DNA of 64,000 nucleotides from Anthopleura xanthogrammica (Eukaryota; Cnidaria; Anthozoa; Actiniaria; Actiniidae): NCBI GenBank assembly GCA_964019055.1, contig OZ025222.1, positions 3,179,746 to 3,243,745 of the forward strand, read 5' to 3'. Shown piece by piece: positions 44,235 to 57,200 of this stretch (position 1 is its first letter; each line of letters starts with the position of its first letter). The notes under the pieces were generated by a model. It saw only the letters and a program-made list of their open reading frames with translations, ran no database searches and was not told where the DNA came from. The position numbers and the translations under genes were made by a program.

Positions 44235-44896
44235 TCTCTGGCATACATCGAATCTGCTCTCCTAGATATCTTGCTGTGCTTACATCGTATACAGCTAACA
44301 CTTTGCCCGGGGGGTACTTCGGGTCGTTTCATACGGGGATGCTCCGCCCGGACTCTCGACCCCTTACTCTTTTCTATACCAAATTTCAGCAAATAGTACC
44401 CCTTTTATATACCTTTTTGCCTGAAAAGGTACCCCTTTCATATACCTTTGAAGAAAATCTACCCCTTTTTATACCAAAACTCACAAATTTCCATCCCTTT
44501 TCTATACGTGCGGCCTGAAAAAAGTACCCCTTTCGGGCGTAAATCACGAATGTCCATCTCTTTGTTGATCTTCTCGTCTGCTAAGTGGACCATTCCACTC
44601 TCAGGTCACAAACCATGAATTTCTGCGATCGACTGAACTTTTCTTTCTCAGATTCGTCACTGTAGTCATCGATAACAATCTTTCGTGCATTCCCTGCGTC
44701 ATCATGTTGTGGGGTATTCTGCTCGCAGTCTTTGTTGAAGCTAAATTGCCTCGCTGCTTTTTCGACTGTCTCTGTTATGTCATCGAAAGAAGGACGACTA
44801 AACAATGAAACATCCCAGCATTTGGATTCATCGATTAATATTCGTGAAGAAATGTCGTCGTAAATGTCTTGAAGACTGCCAGCTCCTTCAAAACAA
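44235..44896 (-). pseudogene. Orphan exon 11 of the D family, broken (unit 1)
   Basis: Copies the last D exon and about 100 bp of the preceding intron (to 44996). The coding part runs from 44896 through [20 protein letters not shown] to an early stop at 44581. The hAT-like MITE (44306-44539) and a small deletion then cut it from its C-terminal end (44235-44305). No exon 10 lies upstream, so it is a dead fragment, not a gene. Confidence 0.8.
44306..44539. mobile_element. hAT-like MITE in orphan exon, right end lost
   Basis: Starts CCCGGGGGGTACTTCGGGTC; stops abruptly at TTTCGGGCG before TAAATCACG. Unit 2 keeps the full element and its target duplication. Confidence 0.85.
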
Positions 44897-44996
44897 CTGA
44901 AAGACAGAAATGTTACGCATATGATATGCGAAAAGTCTGACTGGCTGACTCACTGCCTAACATCAATAATGATCAGTATTATTGCTTGCAGTATGG

Positions 44997-46589
44997 CTGC
45001 TTTTAATATCATATCTTACCTGGTCAGTTTCATTTTACCCATATTATAATGTTTTCTTGTCTAGTATAGTCTAATAAGCTAGTCAAAAATCTATTTTAAT
45101 TTTTAATTTCTAATAAGTTTAAATTTTTCCTTTTGGTCAGATTATTTACGAATAGGTGTACGTAGAAACTGCAGAAAGGACCCAAAACAAACCTTGACAA
45201 AAATAAAAAAGATATCGATAGTTATGGCTGTGTGATAGCAAACACTTACATATACACCGCCTGAAATTTTATTTCTACAAATAAACTACAAAGGATACCG
45301 GATGTAAGGACGAAATGGTATAGGAAAAAGGCGCGTGAAAGGAAAAAATATATATTTTTGCTTGACTTTTTTTTGAGTTTCTTTGAGGTAATTGGAACAC
45401 TACAACTATTTGAAAGAACGTTGTCATATAAAGATATCAAAATAGCAAATAGGAAACACAGGTAAAACGGCTCAAGCGTATCCCCTAGTCTCCATTAATG
45501 ATTTCATTATTCGAATATTGAGTTGATTATTCACTCTGAGTTTTCATTGATAAATAGGAAAACTCCAAACTTCATATTCAATTCACAGCTAAAATTCTAA
45601 GTCAGTGGACAACCAAGTAAACTTCACACTGGCCTTTCTGACGAGTGTTTCTACCTCGGGATGGCACTCGTTCAAGAATCAAATCATAATTCAAGAAGAT
45701 AATTTATTTTGAAGTTTAATCAGAGTGAATAATCAACTCAATATTCGAATACTGGTATAATCAGTAAAGGATTCTAGAGGAGTACGCTTAAGCCATTTTC
45801 ACTGTAATTAAGTAATTCTTAAAACTGATTCTAAAGCCTCCTTGATTGATGAGAATATATATATTTATATGTTTTAGTATCTACCAACAAGATAATCTCC
45901 AAAATGTCAATCTATACTCTTCAAAACAGTGAAATAATTAAACCTGTTTTGTAAAATAATTAATTCCTATTTTTCATTTTTTTATTTTTTTATTTTTATA
46001 TGACAACCTTCTTGCAATTAGGTCAGTATCTTGAATAAGAGCACAATGTTTTTTCTGATTTTTTTCTCTGCTTCATCCAAACCTGGAAGTAGCGAAAGCA
46101 TGTAAAGATTTTTTAGGAAAAACATAGATTTCACGTCTTTTTGAGTGTTCAACAGCCTCAGTCGTGTTTTATCAGAGAACAGAACATAGCCAATCTTAAT
46201 CTTTTTGCTTTATCTAGTAGATTTTGACAAAAAAGGGAGAAAAATCGACGAAAAATTTGTTGTTTTTGAGAGCACGCGCACACGTCCACGCCATCAAAAA
46301 ATTAAAAACCAAACGACTTTGGATGATAAAAATAGCCCAACCGGGAATTAACATGGCGCACGTGGTATAATCTATTAATGATTTATTTAATTGGGTTTTG
46401 GTTTTCACCCGTGAATCAGTTCAGAATGGTTGTCAAGGAAGTTGAAAGCGGTTTTCCGGCATCAAAAATACAAGAAATTTCATGCTCAAGAAATGAGAGT
46501 CAGACGCGTTGACGAGTTAATTGAAAAACAAACAATGGAAAGAGCTAATTAACATTTCTTTGCCTACACAAACTGAAGCCTGAGGTTAG
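44997..46589. other. Upstream part of unit 1, no gene recognised
   Basis: AT-rich, colinear with 60288-61889. Has inverted words (AATATTGAGTTGATTATTCA near 45517 and its complement near 45728), implying an inverted-repeat element at about 45490-45760. A possible donor (CCAG/GTAAGA, minus strand) at about 45019 was not supported by a coding exon. Confidence 0.4.
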
Positions 46590-46815
46590 TGATTCCTAAC
46601 TCACAGATTGAACACTGAAACAATCTCTGGGCTGATCTAAGTCAGGGCATGGTTAACTCACAGATCAAACCCTGAAAGAATCTCTGGGCTGATCTAAGTC
46701 AGGGCACGGCTAATTATTCACAGATCGAACCCTGAAACAACGTCTAGGCTGATCTAAGTCAGGGCATGGTTAACTCACAGATTGAACCCTGAAAAAATCT
46801 CTGGACTGATCTAAG
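46590..46815. repeat. 57-bp minisatellite, unit 1
   Basis: About four units of GGGCATGGTTAACTCACAGA and AACCCTGAAA-AATCTCTGGG. Unit 2 has seven to eight. Confidence 0.9.
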
Positions 46816-46825
46816 TCTTGTAAAA

Positions 46826-46963
46826 ACCAATTATGGTAAATTTAACATGAGATTTGCTGGTGCAATATTGTGGAATTCATTGAATGAAAATCTGAGAAAG
46901 GAAAAAAGAGCTAGTTTTAAGAGTAAATTATTTTCTACTTTCATCAGTTCATATAATTCATAA
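46826..46963 (+). pseudogene. LINE reverse-transcriptase C-terminal relic
   Basis: Reads TNYGKFNMRFAGAILWNSLN, then ASFKSKLFSTFISSYNS and stop, matching the (F.GA..WN.LP ... FK..L) end of CR1/L2-like LINEs. It lies directly after the minisatellite, at the junction between the two duplication units, and is absent from unit 2. Confidence 0.65.
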
Positions 46964-47193
46964 TTCACACTGATTTGTAAACAACTTTATTACCTCACAT
47001 GTGTTGCCTATTTACTTTTTTGTTCTATATAACTATTTTTCTGTTTTTGCTTGACCATTATTTTGTTTCTTTCTCTTCTATATTTATTATATTTGTTATT
47101 ATGACTACTTTGTATTATTTACAAAATCTCTGAAAATCATTTATAGTGAAAAACGGAAGGTGAAAAGATAAAAATAAAAAGATGTGTTTTTTG

Positions 47194-47497
47194 ATGGATG
47201 ATGGATGATGGATGATGGATGATGGATGATGGATGATGGATGATGGATGATGGATGATGGATGATGGATGATGGATGATGGATGATGGATGATGGATGAT
47301 GGATGATGGATGATGGATGATGGATGATGGATGATGGATGATGGATGATGGATGATGGATGATGGATGATGGATGATGGATGATGGATGATGGATGATGG
47401 ATGATGGATGATGGATGATGGATGATGGATGATGGATGATGGATGATGGATGATGGATGATGGATGATGGATGATGGATGATGGATGATGGATGATG
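47194..47497. repeat. (GGATGAT)n 7-bp array between the duplication units
   Basis: About 43 perfect heptamers. Lies in the spacer between units 1 and 2. Histidine/serine-rich frames are artefacts. Confidence 0.96.
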
Positions 47498-47712
47498 TGT
47501 AGTTTTGAATGCTTTACATGATTATGAGACTTTATGAATATGAATATGTTCATTCTTTTAAACTTGTAAATATTTTTTTAGTATTTCTTTATTGAGCAAT
47601 AAATGGTCTGAAAGCGTCATCTCAGATTGATAGTAATTTATTCAATATTTTAATCTTCCCAAAATATCATGAGATTCGATTGAACAATTCATAATTTCTA
47701 ATTCTGCTAATA

Positions 47713-48142
47713 TTAATGCTGCATATCTCTGGCATACATCGAAGCTGATTTCTTGCCGTTTTTACATCGTAAAGCTTTAACCTTGTCTAAATCACGAATG
47801 TACATCTCTTTGTTGATCTTCTCGTCTGACCAGGAACATTCCAATCTCAGGTTACAAATCGTGAATTTCTGCGATCGACTGAACTTTTCTTTCTCAGATT
47901 CGTCACTGTAGTCATCGATAACAATCTTTCGTGCATTCCCTGCGTCATCATGTTGTGGGGTATTCTGCTCGCAGTCTTTGTTGAAGCCAAATTGCCTCGC
48001 TGCTTTTTCGACTGTTGCTGTTATGTCATCGAAAGAAGGACGACTAAACAATGAAACATCCCAGCATTTGGATTCATCGATTGATATTTGTGAAGAAATG
48101 TCGTCGTAAATTTCTTGAAGACTGCCAGCTCCTTCAGAACAA
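47713..48142 (-). CDS. Gene D2 exon 11 (C-terminal)
   Basis: 430 nt with the same stop as D1; about four residue changes. Confidence 0.82.
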
Positions 48143-48790
48143 CTGAAAGACAGAAATGTTACGCATATGATATGCGAAAAGTCTGACTGGCTGACTCACT
48201 GCCTAACATCAATAATGATCAGTATTATTGCTTGCAGTATTTTTGTTTAATTACCTCTGAACTACTTTGCCAACAAACTGAAACACCTTCCTGTAACAGT
48301 CGGACACTTTGATGAGTTTGTTCAACATCTTGGACATTTTATCAAAAGCATCAAACCAACCATCTTCCAAAACCCAGACATATGTGGCATGTCTCCTTAT
48401 TTCGCATGTCTCCTTAGTGGCGAGCTCTCTACCACTCCTGGTGACGTATGAGTGGAGTTCGTCTAGTTCTTGATGGACTTCTTGTGGTACCATAGGACTT
48501 AAGAAAGACATAGCTACGCGAACTTTATTCAAGGACTCCGAGGGTTCAATGTCAAATGTATACTAATAGAGGACATTGAAAGGTTTAGATCTCATGAAAA
48601 AATAAGGATCATCATCGTCAATATTGTCATCAACGTTGATATCTGTCAGCATCATCATCATATTGATCACCACCATCATCATCATCACCACCACCATCAT
48701 CACAATCATCATCCATCGTCATCATCATTATTGTCATCAACATTGATATCCGTCAGCATCATCATCACATCATTATCATCGTCGTCGTCG

Positions 48791-48827
<37 letters not shown>

Positions 48828-51137
48828 TCGTCACTATCATTATTGTCAGTCATCAACATTATAATCTCATGATTATGACAATCACGATGTTTATATGTAA
48901 CATGTCTACGTATTCTATAATAAAGTTCTTCGCTTTCTTATTATTGTATAATTTTAGACTTGCATTGAATAGTTTCGCGAGCTGTGATTGGTCCAACCAC
49001 CAGTGATTATGACAGTACGTTATTTACTGCATGGTCGATTGAGGATGATGAGGTTTGCCAAATTTTGCCCCAAGCGAAAGTAATACTAAAACGATGTTTC
49101 AACCCTGAATTTCGGTACCTTACCTTGACTGCGTCTCGGCAAATAATAACAATTTTTCATTTCACCTTTGGCGGATAGTTGAGTAAAATTTAGACACAAA
49201 AAGGTTGTTTAGATCTTGATCTTCTTACCCAGGCTCGAAAATCTCTGGTAAAGTCCTGAATAAACGTTTCTTGCTCATCTCTCACGTATCTAAATAATGC
49301 AGTCCCTTCCTTGACGAGTTTATCTCCTATCTTCATCCCTTCGGCGCACGGCGGGGTGTTATGAACCATTTCCTCTGCTTTGTCAATAACTAATTAAATT
49401 AACGAAAAATCATGTTATTCTGATATCATATGATCGACGGCAACAATGGTAGCAACTGTACATGTGACGCAACATTTGAGGCAAACAATTACAACCGAAA
49501 AAACAGCAGAAGCCACAACAACAGCAGCGACAACAAGAGTAACAAGAAGAAGAAGAACAACAACAGCTACGACTACCGCAACAGGTATATATTAGCAGCA
49601 ACAGTTGCTATGACAACAGCGACCGCAAAAATGTGGAATAACAACAACAGTAGCAACAACAACAACAACAACAAAAACAGGCAGTAGCAACAACAACAAA
49701 AACAAGCAGTAACAATAGCAACAACAGCTACGAAGAAACAGCAGCTATCGCAACAACGACAGCAACAACGAGAAATAACAACAGCAGACAACAGGCAGTA
49801 ACAACAACAACAACAGGCAGTAACAACAACAACAACAACAGGCAGTAACAACAACAACAACAAAAACAGGCAGTAACAACATCAACAACAACAGGCAGTA
49901 ACAACAACAACAACAACAGGCAGTAACAACAACAACAACAACAGGCAGTAACAACATCAACAACAACAGGCAGTAACAACAACAACAACAACAGGCAGTA
50001 ACAACAACAACAACAACAGGCAGTAACAACAACAACAACAACAACAGGCAGTAGTAACAACAACAACAACAACAGGCAGTAACAATAGCAACAACAGCTA
50101 CAAAGAAACAGCAGCTAATGCAACAACGACAGCAACAACGTGAAATAACAACAACAGCAGCAACAACAGACAACAGCAAGAACAGACAATCTAACAACAG
50201 ACAAAGAGGACAACGATACAAGTAGCAAAGCTATATCGACGAAAACAAGAATATTGAACACCAGCAATAATTAGAAGAAAATAAAAACAATATCGATAAA
50301 GACAACAAATTAAGTTACCCTTGCTAAATATTTATCTTTTAAGGGCCTCAAAAACCTATAATTTTGTTTTACCAACCCGCTATTAGTCTGGTAGCAGTGT
50401 CATTTGTCATGACTGAAAACTTGTTTCCAGCGTGATATCCCTTAAGGTAAGTGTTGAACAGCTTTTTGGTTGCTTTTTTGATGTTGTTTTTGATGGAGAT
50501 CTCGCTGAACGCCCAAACGTTGGATCCAATATATCGATTCCTGAAAATACTATTTTCGTGAACTGTGCCTCCCACAGCAGAATGGACCTTGAATAAAGAA
50601 GAGATTACTATAGTTATCATGGTCAGTATCATACCACCAACACCACCATCATTGTCATTGTCATTGTCATTGTCCTTGTCCTTGTCCTTGTCCTTGTCCT
50701 TGTCCTTGTCCTTGTCCTTGTCCTTGTCCTTGTCCTTGTCCTTGTCCTTGTCCTTGTCCTTGTCCTTGTCCTTGTCCTTGTCCTTGTCCTTGTCCTTGTC
50801 CTTGTCCTTGTCCTTGTCCTTGTCCTTGTCCTTGTCCTTGTCCTTGTCCTTGTCCTTGTCCTTGTCCTTGTCCTTGTCCTTGTCCTTGTCCTTGTCCTTG
50901 TCCTTGTCCTTGTCCTTGTCCTTGTCCTTGTCCTTGTCCTTGTCCTTGTCCTTGTCCTTGTCCTTGTCCTTGTCCTTGTCATTGTCATTGTCATTGTCAT
51001 TGTCATTGTCATTGTCATTGTCATTGTCATTGTCATTGTCATTGTCATTGTCATTGTCATTGTCATTGTCATTGTCATTGTCATTGTCATTGTCATTGTC
51101 AATGTCATCGTCATCGTCATCATTGTCATTGTCGTCG

Positions 51138-51187
<50 letters not shown>

Positions 51188-51211
51188 ATCATCATCATCA
51201 TCATCATTATC

Positions 51212-51246
<35 letters not shown>

Positions 51247-54200
51247 CATTATCATCATTATCATCATCATCATTATCATTATCACCATCATCATCATCAT
51301 TATCATTTACACCATCATCATTATCACTATCATCATTATCATTATCACCATCATCATTATCATCATCATTATCACTATCATCATTATCACCACCATCATC
51401 ATCATTATCATTATCATTATCATTATCACCATCATCATTATCATCATCATCATTATCATTATCACCATCATCATCATCATTATCATTATCACCATCATCA
51501 TTATCATCATCATCATCATTATCACCATCATCATTATCATTATCACCATCATCATCATTATCACCATCATCATTATCATTATCACCATCATCATTATCAC
51601 CATCATCATTATCACCATCATCGTTATCATTGTCATTGTCATTGTCATCATTATCACCATCATCATTATCATCATCATCATTATCATTATCACTATCATC
51701 ATTATCATTATCACCATCATCATTATCATTATCACCATCATCATTATCATTATCACCATCATCATTATCATGATATTTTGCCAACTAACAAAAGACATGG
51801 CCACAATGGTAGAATGTTCATCCCTTCGCTTCAACTATACCTGGCTGTAGATGAGATTATTTTGGAGCTGTTTAGGGTTTTTCAATATCTGTTTCGGCAT
51901 CATCTTTATCAGAGCATTGGCGTTTTCAAACTCGGGAGATAATTCCTTCATTATTCTATATACTATTCCTGTATCCTTCTTTTCATCTTTTGCAGCTTCG
52001 TCCTTTAGAAAATTCAAATCATGAACAACTATTATAAATCTCACGTTCTGATTGGTTGGGAGTGTGTGCTTTATGAGAGCTCACAGCACACGCGCGCTCT
52101 TTCTACTCCGTCATTCGTAATCCAAAACAACGGTCATTCTATTTTGCATTTTAGAAAAGAAATTTAAAAAACTTGCTTGCTGTTCGATGACAGAATTTGT
52201 TTCTGTTGATTGTTATTTCTATTGCTAACCAGAAATCTATTTGACAATCCAATAAAGCAAAGTGACAAAACCTGTTAAAATGGTTGGCACATGAACATCA
52301 CAATGGTAATGTTTATAAAGAACACGTCCACTTCTAAAGCACTTGTGTCGACTGCCAGAACATTCGAGAAGTGTTGAGAAGCAATCCGTTATCCGCTATG
52401 CGTCTCTCGTGCTTTGCCAATCCCCGCTTTATAGCTACACAAAGCATGCGCGTGCGCGTTTTCTATTTAAGCAATATAAAATGCGTGCGCTCTGTATTGT
52501 GTGATATAAACACGCTGGGAGCTGTATAGAGTAAGACAGAAGGAAGCTTGCCTTATAGGAACACAAGGAGTAGCAGTTCAGAAGGCGCTCGCCTGTCTAT
52601 ACTGTGATAAAATCACTCTAGAAGGTGTAGGGCTCTCGGAAAGCAGGAATGTTGTTGCATACGAATAAGATGTAGAAATAAGAATATATATTTGGGTTAC
52701 CTGTGGAGAGGTGAGATCCGGGAACCACGATGGGAGAAACAAAAAGAAGAGAGGAAAGTTGTTTTGATGCAAAATAAAAGAAACTTGAAATAACCCTGGA
52801 CACATCTCAATATGTACGTTTTTCATTTGTCAGTTTACATTTTTAGAAGATTTATAAAAGGGATTTTTTTCTACAGCGAATCGTGCAGTGTATCGTGCTG
52901 TTTATCGTGCTGTGTCATGCAGTGTATCTTGCTGTGTATCGTGCTGTGTAATGCAGTGTATCGTGCTGTTTATCGTGCTGTGTCATGTAGTGTATCGTGC
53001 TGTGTCATGCAGTGTATCGTGCTGTGTCATGCAGTGTATCGTGCTGTTTATCGTGCTGTGTCATGCAGTGTATCGTGCTGTGTATCGTGCTGTGTCATGC
53101 AGTGTATCGTGCTGTGTATCGTGCTGTGTATTGTGCTGTGTCATGCAGTGTATCGTGCTGTGTATCGTGCTGTATCGCGTCGAGCAATCGTGAATCGTGG
53201 TACGTAATGAGTACTGAAATGAAGAGACTTTTGAGTTATTATGGAATAGACACACGTATCCGATGTTAGTGATATGTCAGAGGTATTAAATAGAAACGAA
53301 CTTTACTACGACTAAAAATATCTAGCTACGCCTCGTGTTCATAAGCTTACTTCTCTCGTTGTCTACAGCCCCCGACATGCGTGAAAAACGTCTGCGCATG
53401 CTCGTCCGTATGCAAATTAGTCGAAAGCGTCTTCGTGCTATATTGTAAAAATATGCAAATTTGACTTTCACACTTGCCTGAAAAATAGTCTTTACAAAAT
53501 ACCAAAACTTAGAGGCAGTTCTTGAAACTTAAGGCTAATTCTTTCATATTGTCTTTATTAATACAGTATCTTCGTCTCACTAAAGTATACTCGCGAACTT
53601 TTTTGTATACTCCGGGCGGAGAAAACGAAGATTTATTTTCCCAATAAAACTCTTGTAAATTCTTGGAAGGGTGCTTAAAGGCATGCATGTGCAAATGTTT
53701 TTTTTTTATGTCACAGCCCTCAGCGTGTTTCGGTATCACAGTGCGCGGCTTTCATGAATGCTTATAATACAATGCATTGCGCCCCAAAAGTTCGGAATCG
53801 TGTGGTAGACCTACCAAAATATTAGCTGTCTTATTCATCATCGAATCCACTAAGAACTCATCGAGTCCATCAAAAATCGCTTCGTTCATCTTGTAGAGTC
53901 TCCTTATTCTCATCCAGGCGCCCTTGAGAACCTCAGCAATTTCTGTCATGCTCTTCTTCAGTACTAGAGCTGTATTATAGAGAACAGACCTTTTCAGTTT
54001 GGGCATATGATTTTTCTAATTTCAGACCATGTGTCATTCTCTAGAGAAAAAGATTCTTTGTTTGAGTTGTATCGGTCCATATTCATATCTTCTCATGCGC
54101 AACCGTTAAACAAAGAAATGATATTCTAGGGGATGACATGTGATTATATGATCTGAAATAGGAAAACATTATGCCCAATGCAAACTAAAAAGGTTTTAAA

Positions 54201-57200
54201 ATAAGTTTGGGTTAATGATCAGCAAGCTTTATTTTGATTCGTTCTTCTTGCACAGCCAGCTGATCTGAAATAGTGACGTAGAAATGACGTCACTGAAAAA
54301 CTGAGGTGTCATGAAACCTGCGAAAGTTGACTTATAAAAGTATAAATCTGAGATAAATCCAGATTTTCAGGACAGGTTTTTGATATTTTTTATACATTTA
54401 CTATGATATTCATTATTGAGTGGGAAAATTAAATAAAGAAATAACCGTTTCGCGAGTCTTCTGGCTACTAAGGGTGACACCTCAGTTTTGCAAATTTTCT
54501 CGATTCTGATTGGCTAACATTTTTTCTCAGATCAGCTGGAGAAGCAACAGAGAATGCACCTTTTTCGAATTCGTTAGATACCGCTGTGCTCCTTGATTAA
54601 AGGCTCATTTAGTCAGGGTAAGCACCGTTTCAGGGTCACAATATTCACGAATACCAACGGTAAAGTAAAGAATGCACAACTTTAAGGTTTTACTTATTAC
54701 TATTAAGATCATTAATGGCTACGCCCCATCATATTTGAACAGTTTCCTGAATCATATATTCCTAAGCGTGCCTTACGTTCTTCCTCTAAGGGGCTACAAA
54801 TAGTTCCTAGGACAGTAACTTCATTTTTTTTAAAGTTGTTTTGACCTTCCTCACCGATTTCTCGTAACGAAATTTGCAAATCCTACATGGAGGGACTGGC
54901 AAATTATACATGATGGTAAATATCCTCATAAATATACTTGAAACTCGAGTATTTGGAGCTGGAGTATTCTTATAGTAGACGGGCACTAAGCATGCTTGAT
55001 ATCGGGGGATGGCACAAAGAACGCGCTTATTTAAATTACCTGCTTTCAATTTAAAATTGTTTCTTTCAGCAGTAATCGCAACTTGTGCCAGTTGAAGATT
55101 AAATCTATCCGAGAAATAACCATGCCTGAAATTGATAAGAAAAAGCTAATTGAAAGTTATTGATTGATAAATGGATGGACAGACGGAAGGACGGGAGAGG
55201 GAGGGATGGATGGATGGATGAATGAATGAATGAATGAATGAATGAATGAATGAATGAATGAATGAATGGATGGATGGTTGGATGGATGGAGGGAAGGATT
55301 TATGAATGAATGAATGAATGAATGGATGGATGGATGGATGGATGGATGGATGGATGGATGGATGGATGGATGGATGGATGGATGGATGGATGGACGGACG
55401 GACCGACGGATGGATGGATGGATAGATGGATGAAATAGTTGGTTGGTCTTTCTTAGACAACTGGAGGGTGATCAGCTTTACAGTGACAGATACGAAAGAA
55501 AGTATTAAAAAAGATGAGAAATCATGGGTAATCATGGGTAATCATGGGTAATCATTGGTAATCATGGGTAATCATGGGTAATCATAAAAAAATACCTCCT
55601 TTGGGATGAGGTAATCAGTTTATGATCATTATGATTTTGCGACAAACATCCTCCACCCCTCCCCCAGATGATAAATAACATCATAACAGTATATCAATCG
55701 ATGTGTACACACCCTCTTCTAGACTGGCACCTGTCTAAAGGGTGGAAGTAGTTGGCTGACAGATAGAGGTCACGGTATGGCTTTGACAAATCGTAGAGGG
55801 AAACAGAATTGAAGAGTTCTGGAACAGACAAAATATTTTAAATGTAAGCGCTCGTCATACACAGAGAGCATACGTGTGGCGTGGCTTTGAGAGCGCACTC
55901 CTCTCACCCATGCGACCCATGTTCAGCACGGACCAATAGATGTTGGTTTAGGCTTGTATAGACCGCTTTTACGTGACGTCAGAGCAGCTCAATTTGGAGG
56001 ACAAAACCTATTGATTTGTCCCCAAAATTGAGCTGCATTTGGGACGTGCTGCAAGGAGTCTATAAGATTTGAATTTGAATTGATAGTATGGATGGATGGA
56101 GGATTAGATAGTTAAACGGAGGGATGGATTGGATTAGATGGGATAGAATGAGATGGATGAATGGTGGATGGATAGGATAAAATGGATTGACGAGCATTGT
56201 TGATTTATACTAGTTATACCATGGTTTCGAGTGGCATACCGTAGAATATCCCACGAGTCACTTGTAGTTTCTAGTATATGCACGAGCACACAAGAAACCA
56301 CTGTATAACCATTTTATCCCACACCATAGAAAATACAGGAAGAAATACAGGAAGGAAGAGTGCAATACCGAAGAATATACAATGGCTTTCCTGCTTTCTG
56401 ATTGGCTGTATTTTCTATGGTGTGGGATAAAATATTATCCACTTACTTTCGACTTCATCATTCATACTCCTAGCTGTTAAAAAAAAAGACGTTAATTGTG
56501 GAGACTCAAGCCCAACTACAAGCACAAGCCCAGCAACAAGCACAAGCCCAACTACAAGCACAAGCCCAACTATAAGCACAAGCCCAAAAACAAGCACAAG
56601 CCCAACTACAAGCACAAGCCCAACTACAAGCACAAGCCTAACTACAAGCACAAGCCCAACTACAAGGACAAGCCCAACTACAAGCACAAGCCCAACTACA
56701 AGCACAAGCCCAACTACAAGCACAAGCCCAACTACAAGCACAAGCCCAACTACAAGCACAAGCCCAACTACAAGCCCAAGCCCAACTACAAGCACAAGCC
56801 CAACTACAAGCACAAACCCAACTACAAGCACAAGCCCAACTACAAGCACAAGCCCAGCAAGAAGCACAAGCCCAACTGCAAGCACAAGCCCAACTACAAG
56901 CACAAGCCCAACTACAAGCACAAGCCCAACTACAAGCACAAGCCCAACTACAAGCACAAGCCCAACTACAAGCACAAGCCCAACTACAAGCACAAGCCCA
57001 ACTACAACCACAAGCCCAACTACAAGCACAAGCCAAACTACAAGACAATTTAACAAAAACCAACAGTTGCCTCATTTGTGGAGCACCCTTAAAGGGGGAG
57101 GCTTAGATTGGAAAATTTAGTTAATATTAATATGGCAACAACGGTGTGGAGCCCCGTTACTTATGTAGGGTTAAATGAAGTGTGTTACAAAACTCTTACC

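Larger units (their letters stand above)
32020..46815. repeat. Tandem segmental duplication, unit 1
   Basis: Colinear with 47585-62300 from TTTATTGAGCAATAAATGGT to the 57-bp minisatellite. Same order of exons, MITEs and arrays. Differences: array lengths, insertion of a MITE at 38444, loss of sequence at the 44.5 kb MITE, and clustered exon differences. Confidence 0.92.

Noticed and set aside
50369..51834. 471-aa and 402-aa low-complexity frames
   Set aside because: Same cause in D2 (TTGTCC/TTGTCA and ATC repeats); exon 8 at 50377-50587 is the coding part.
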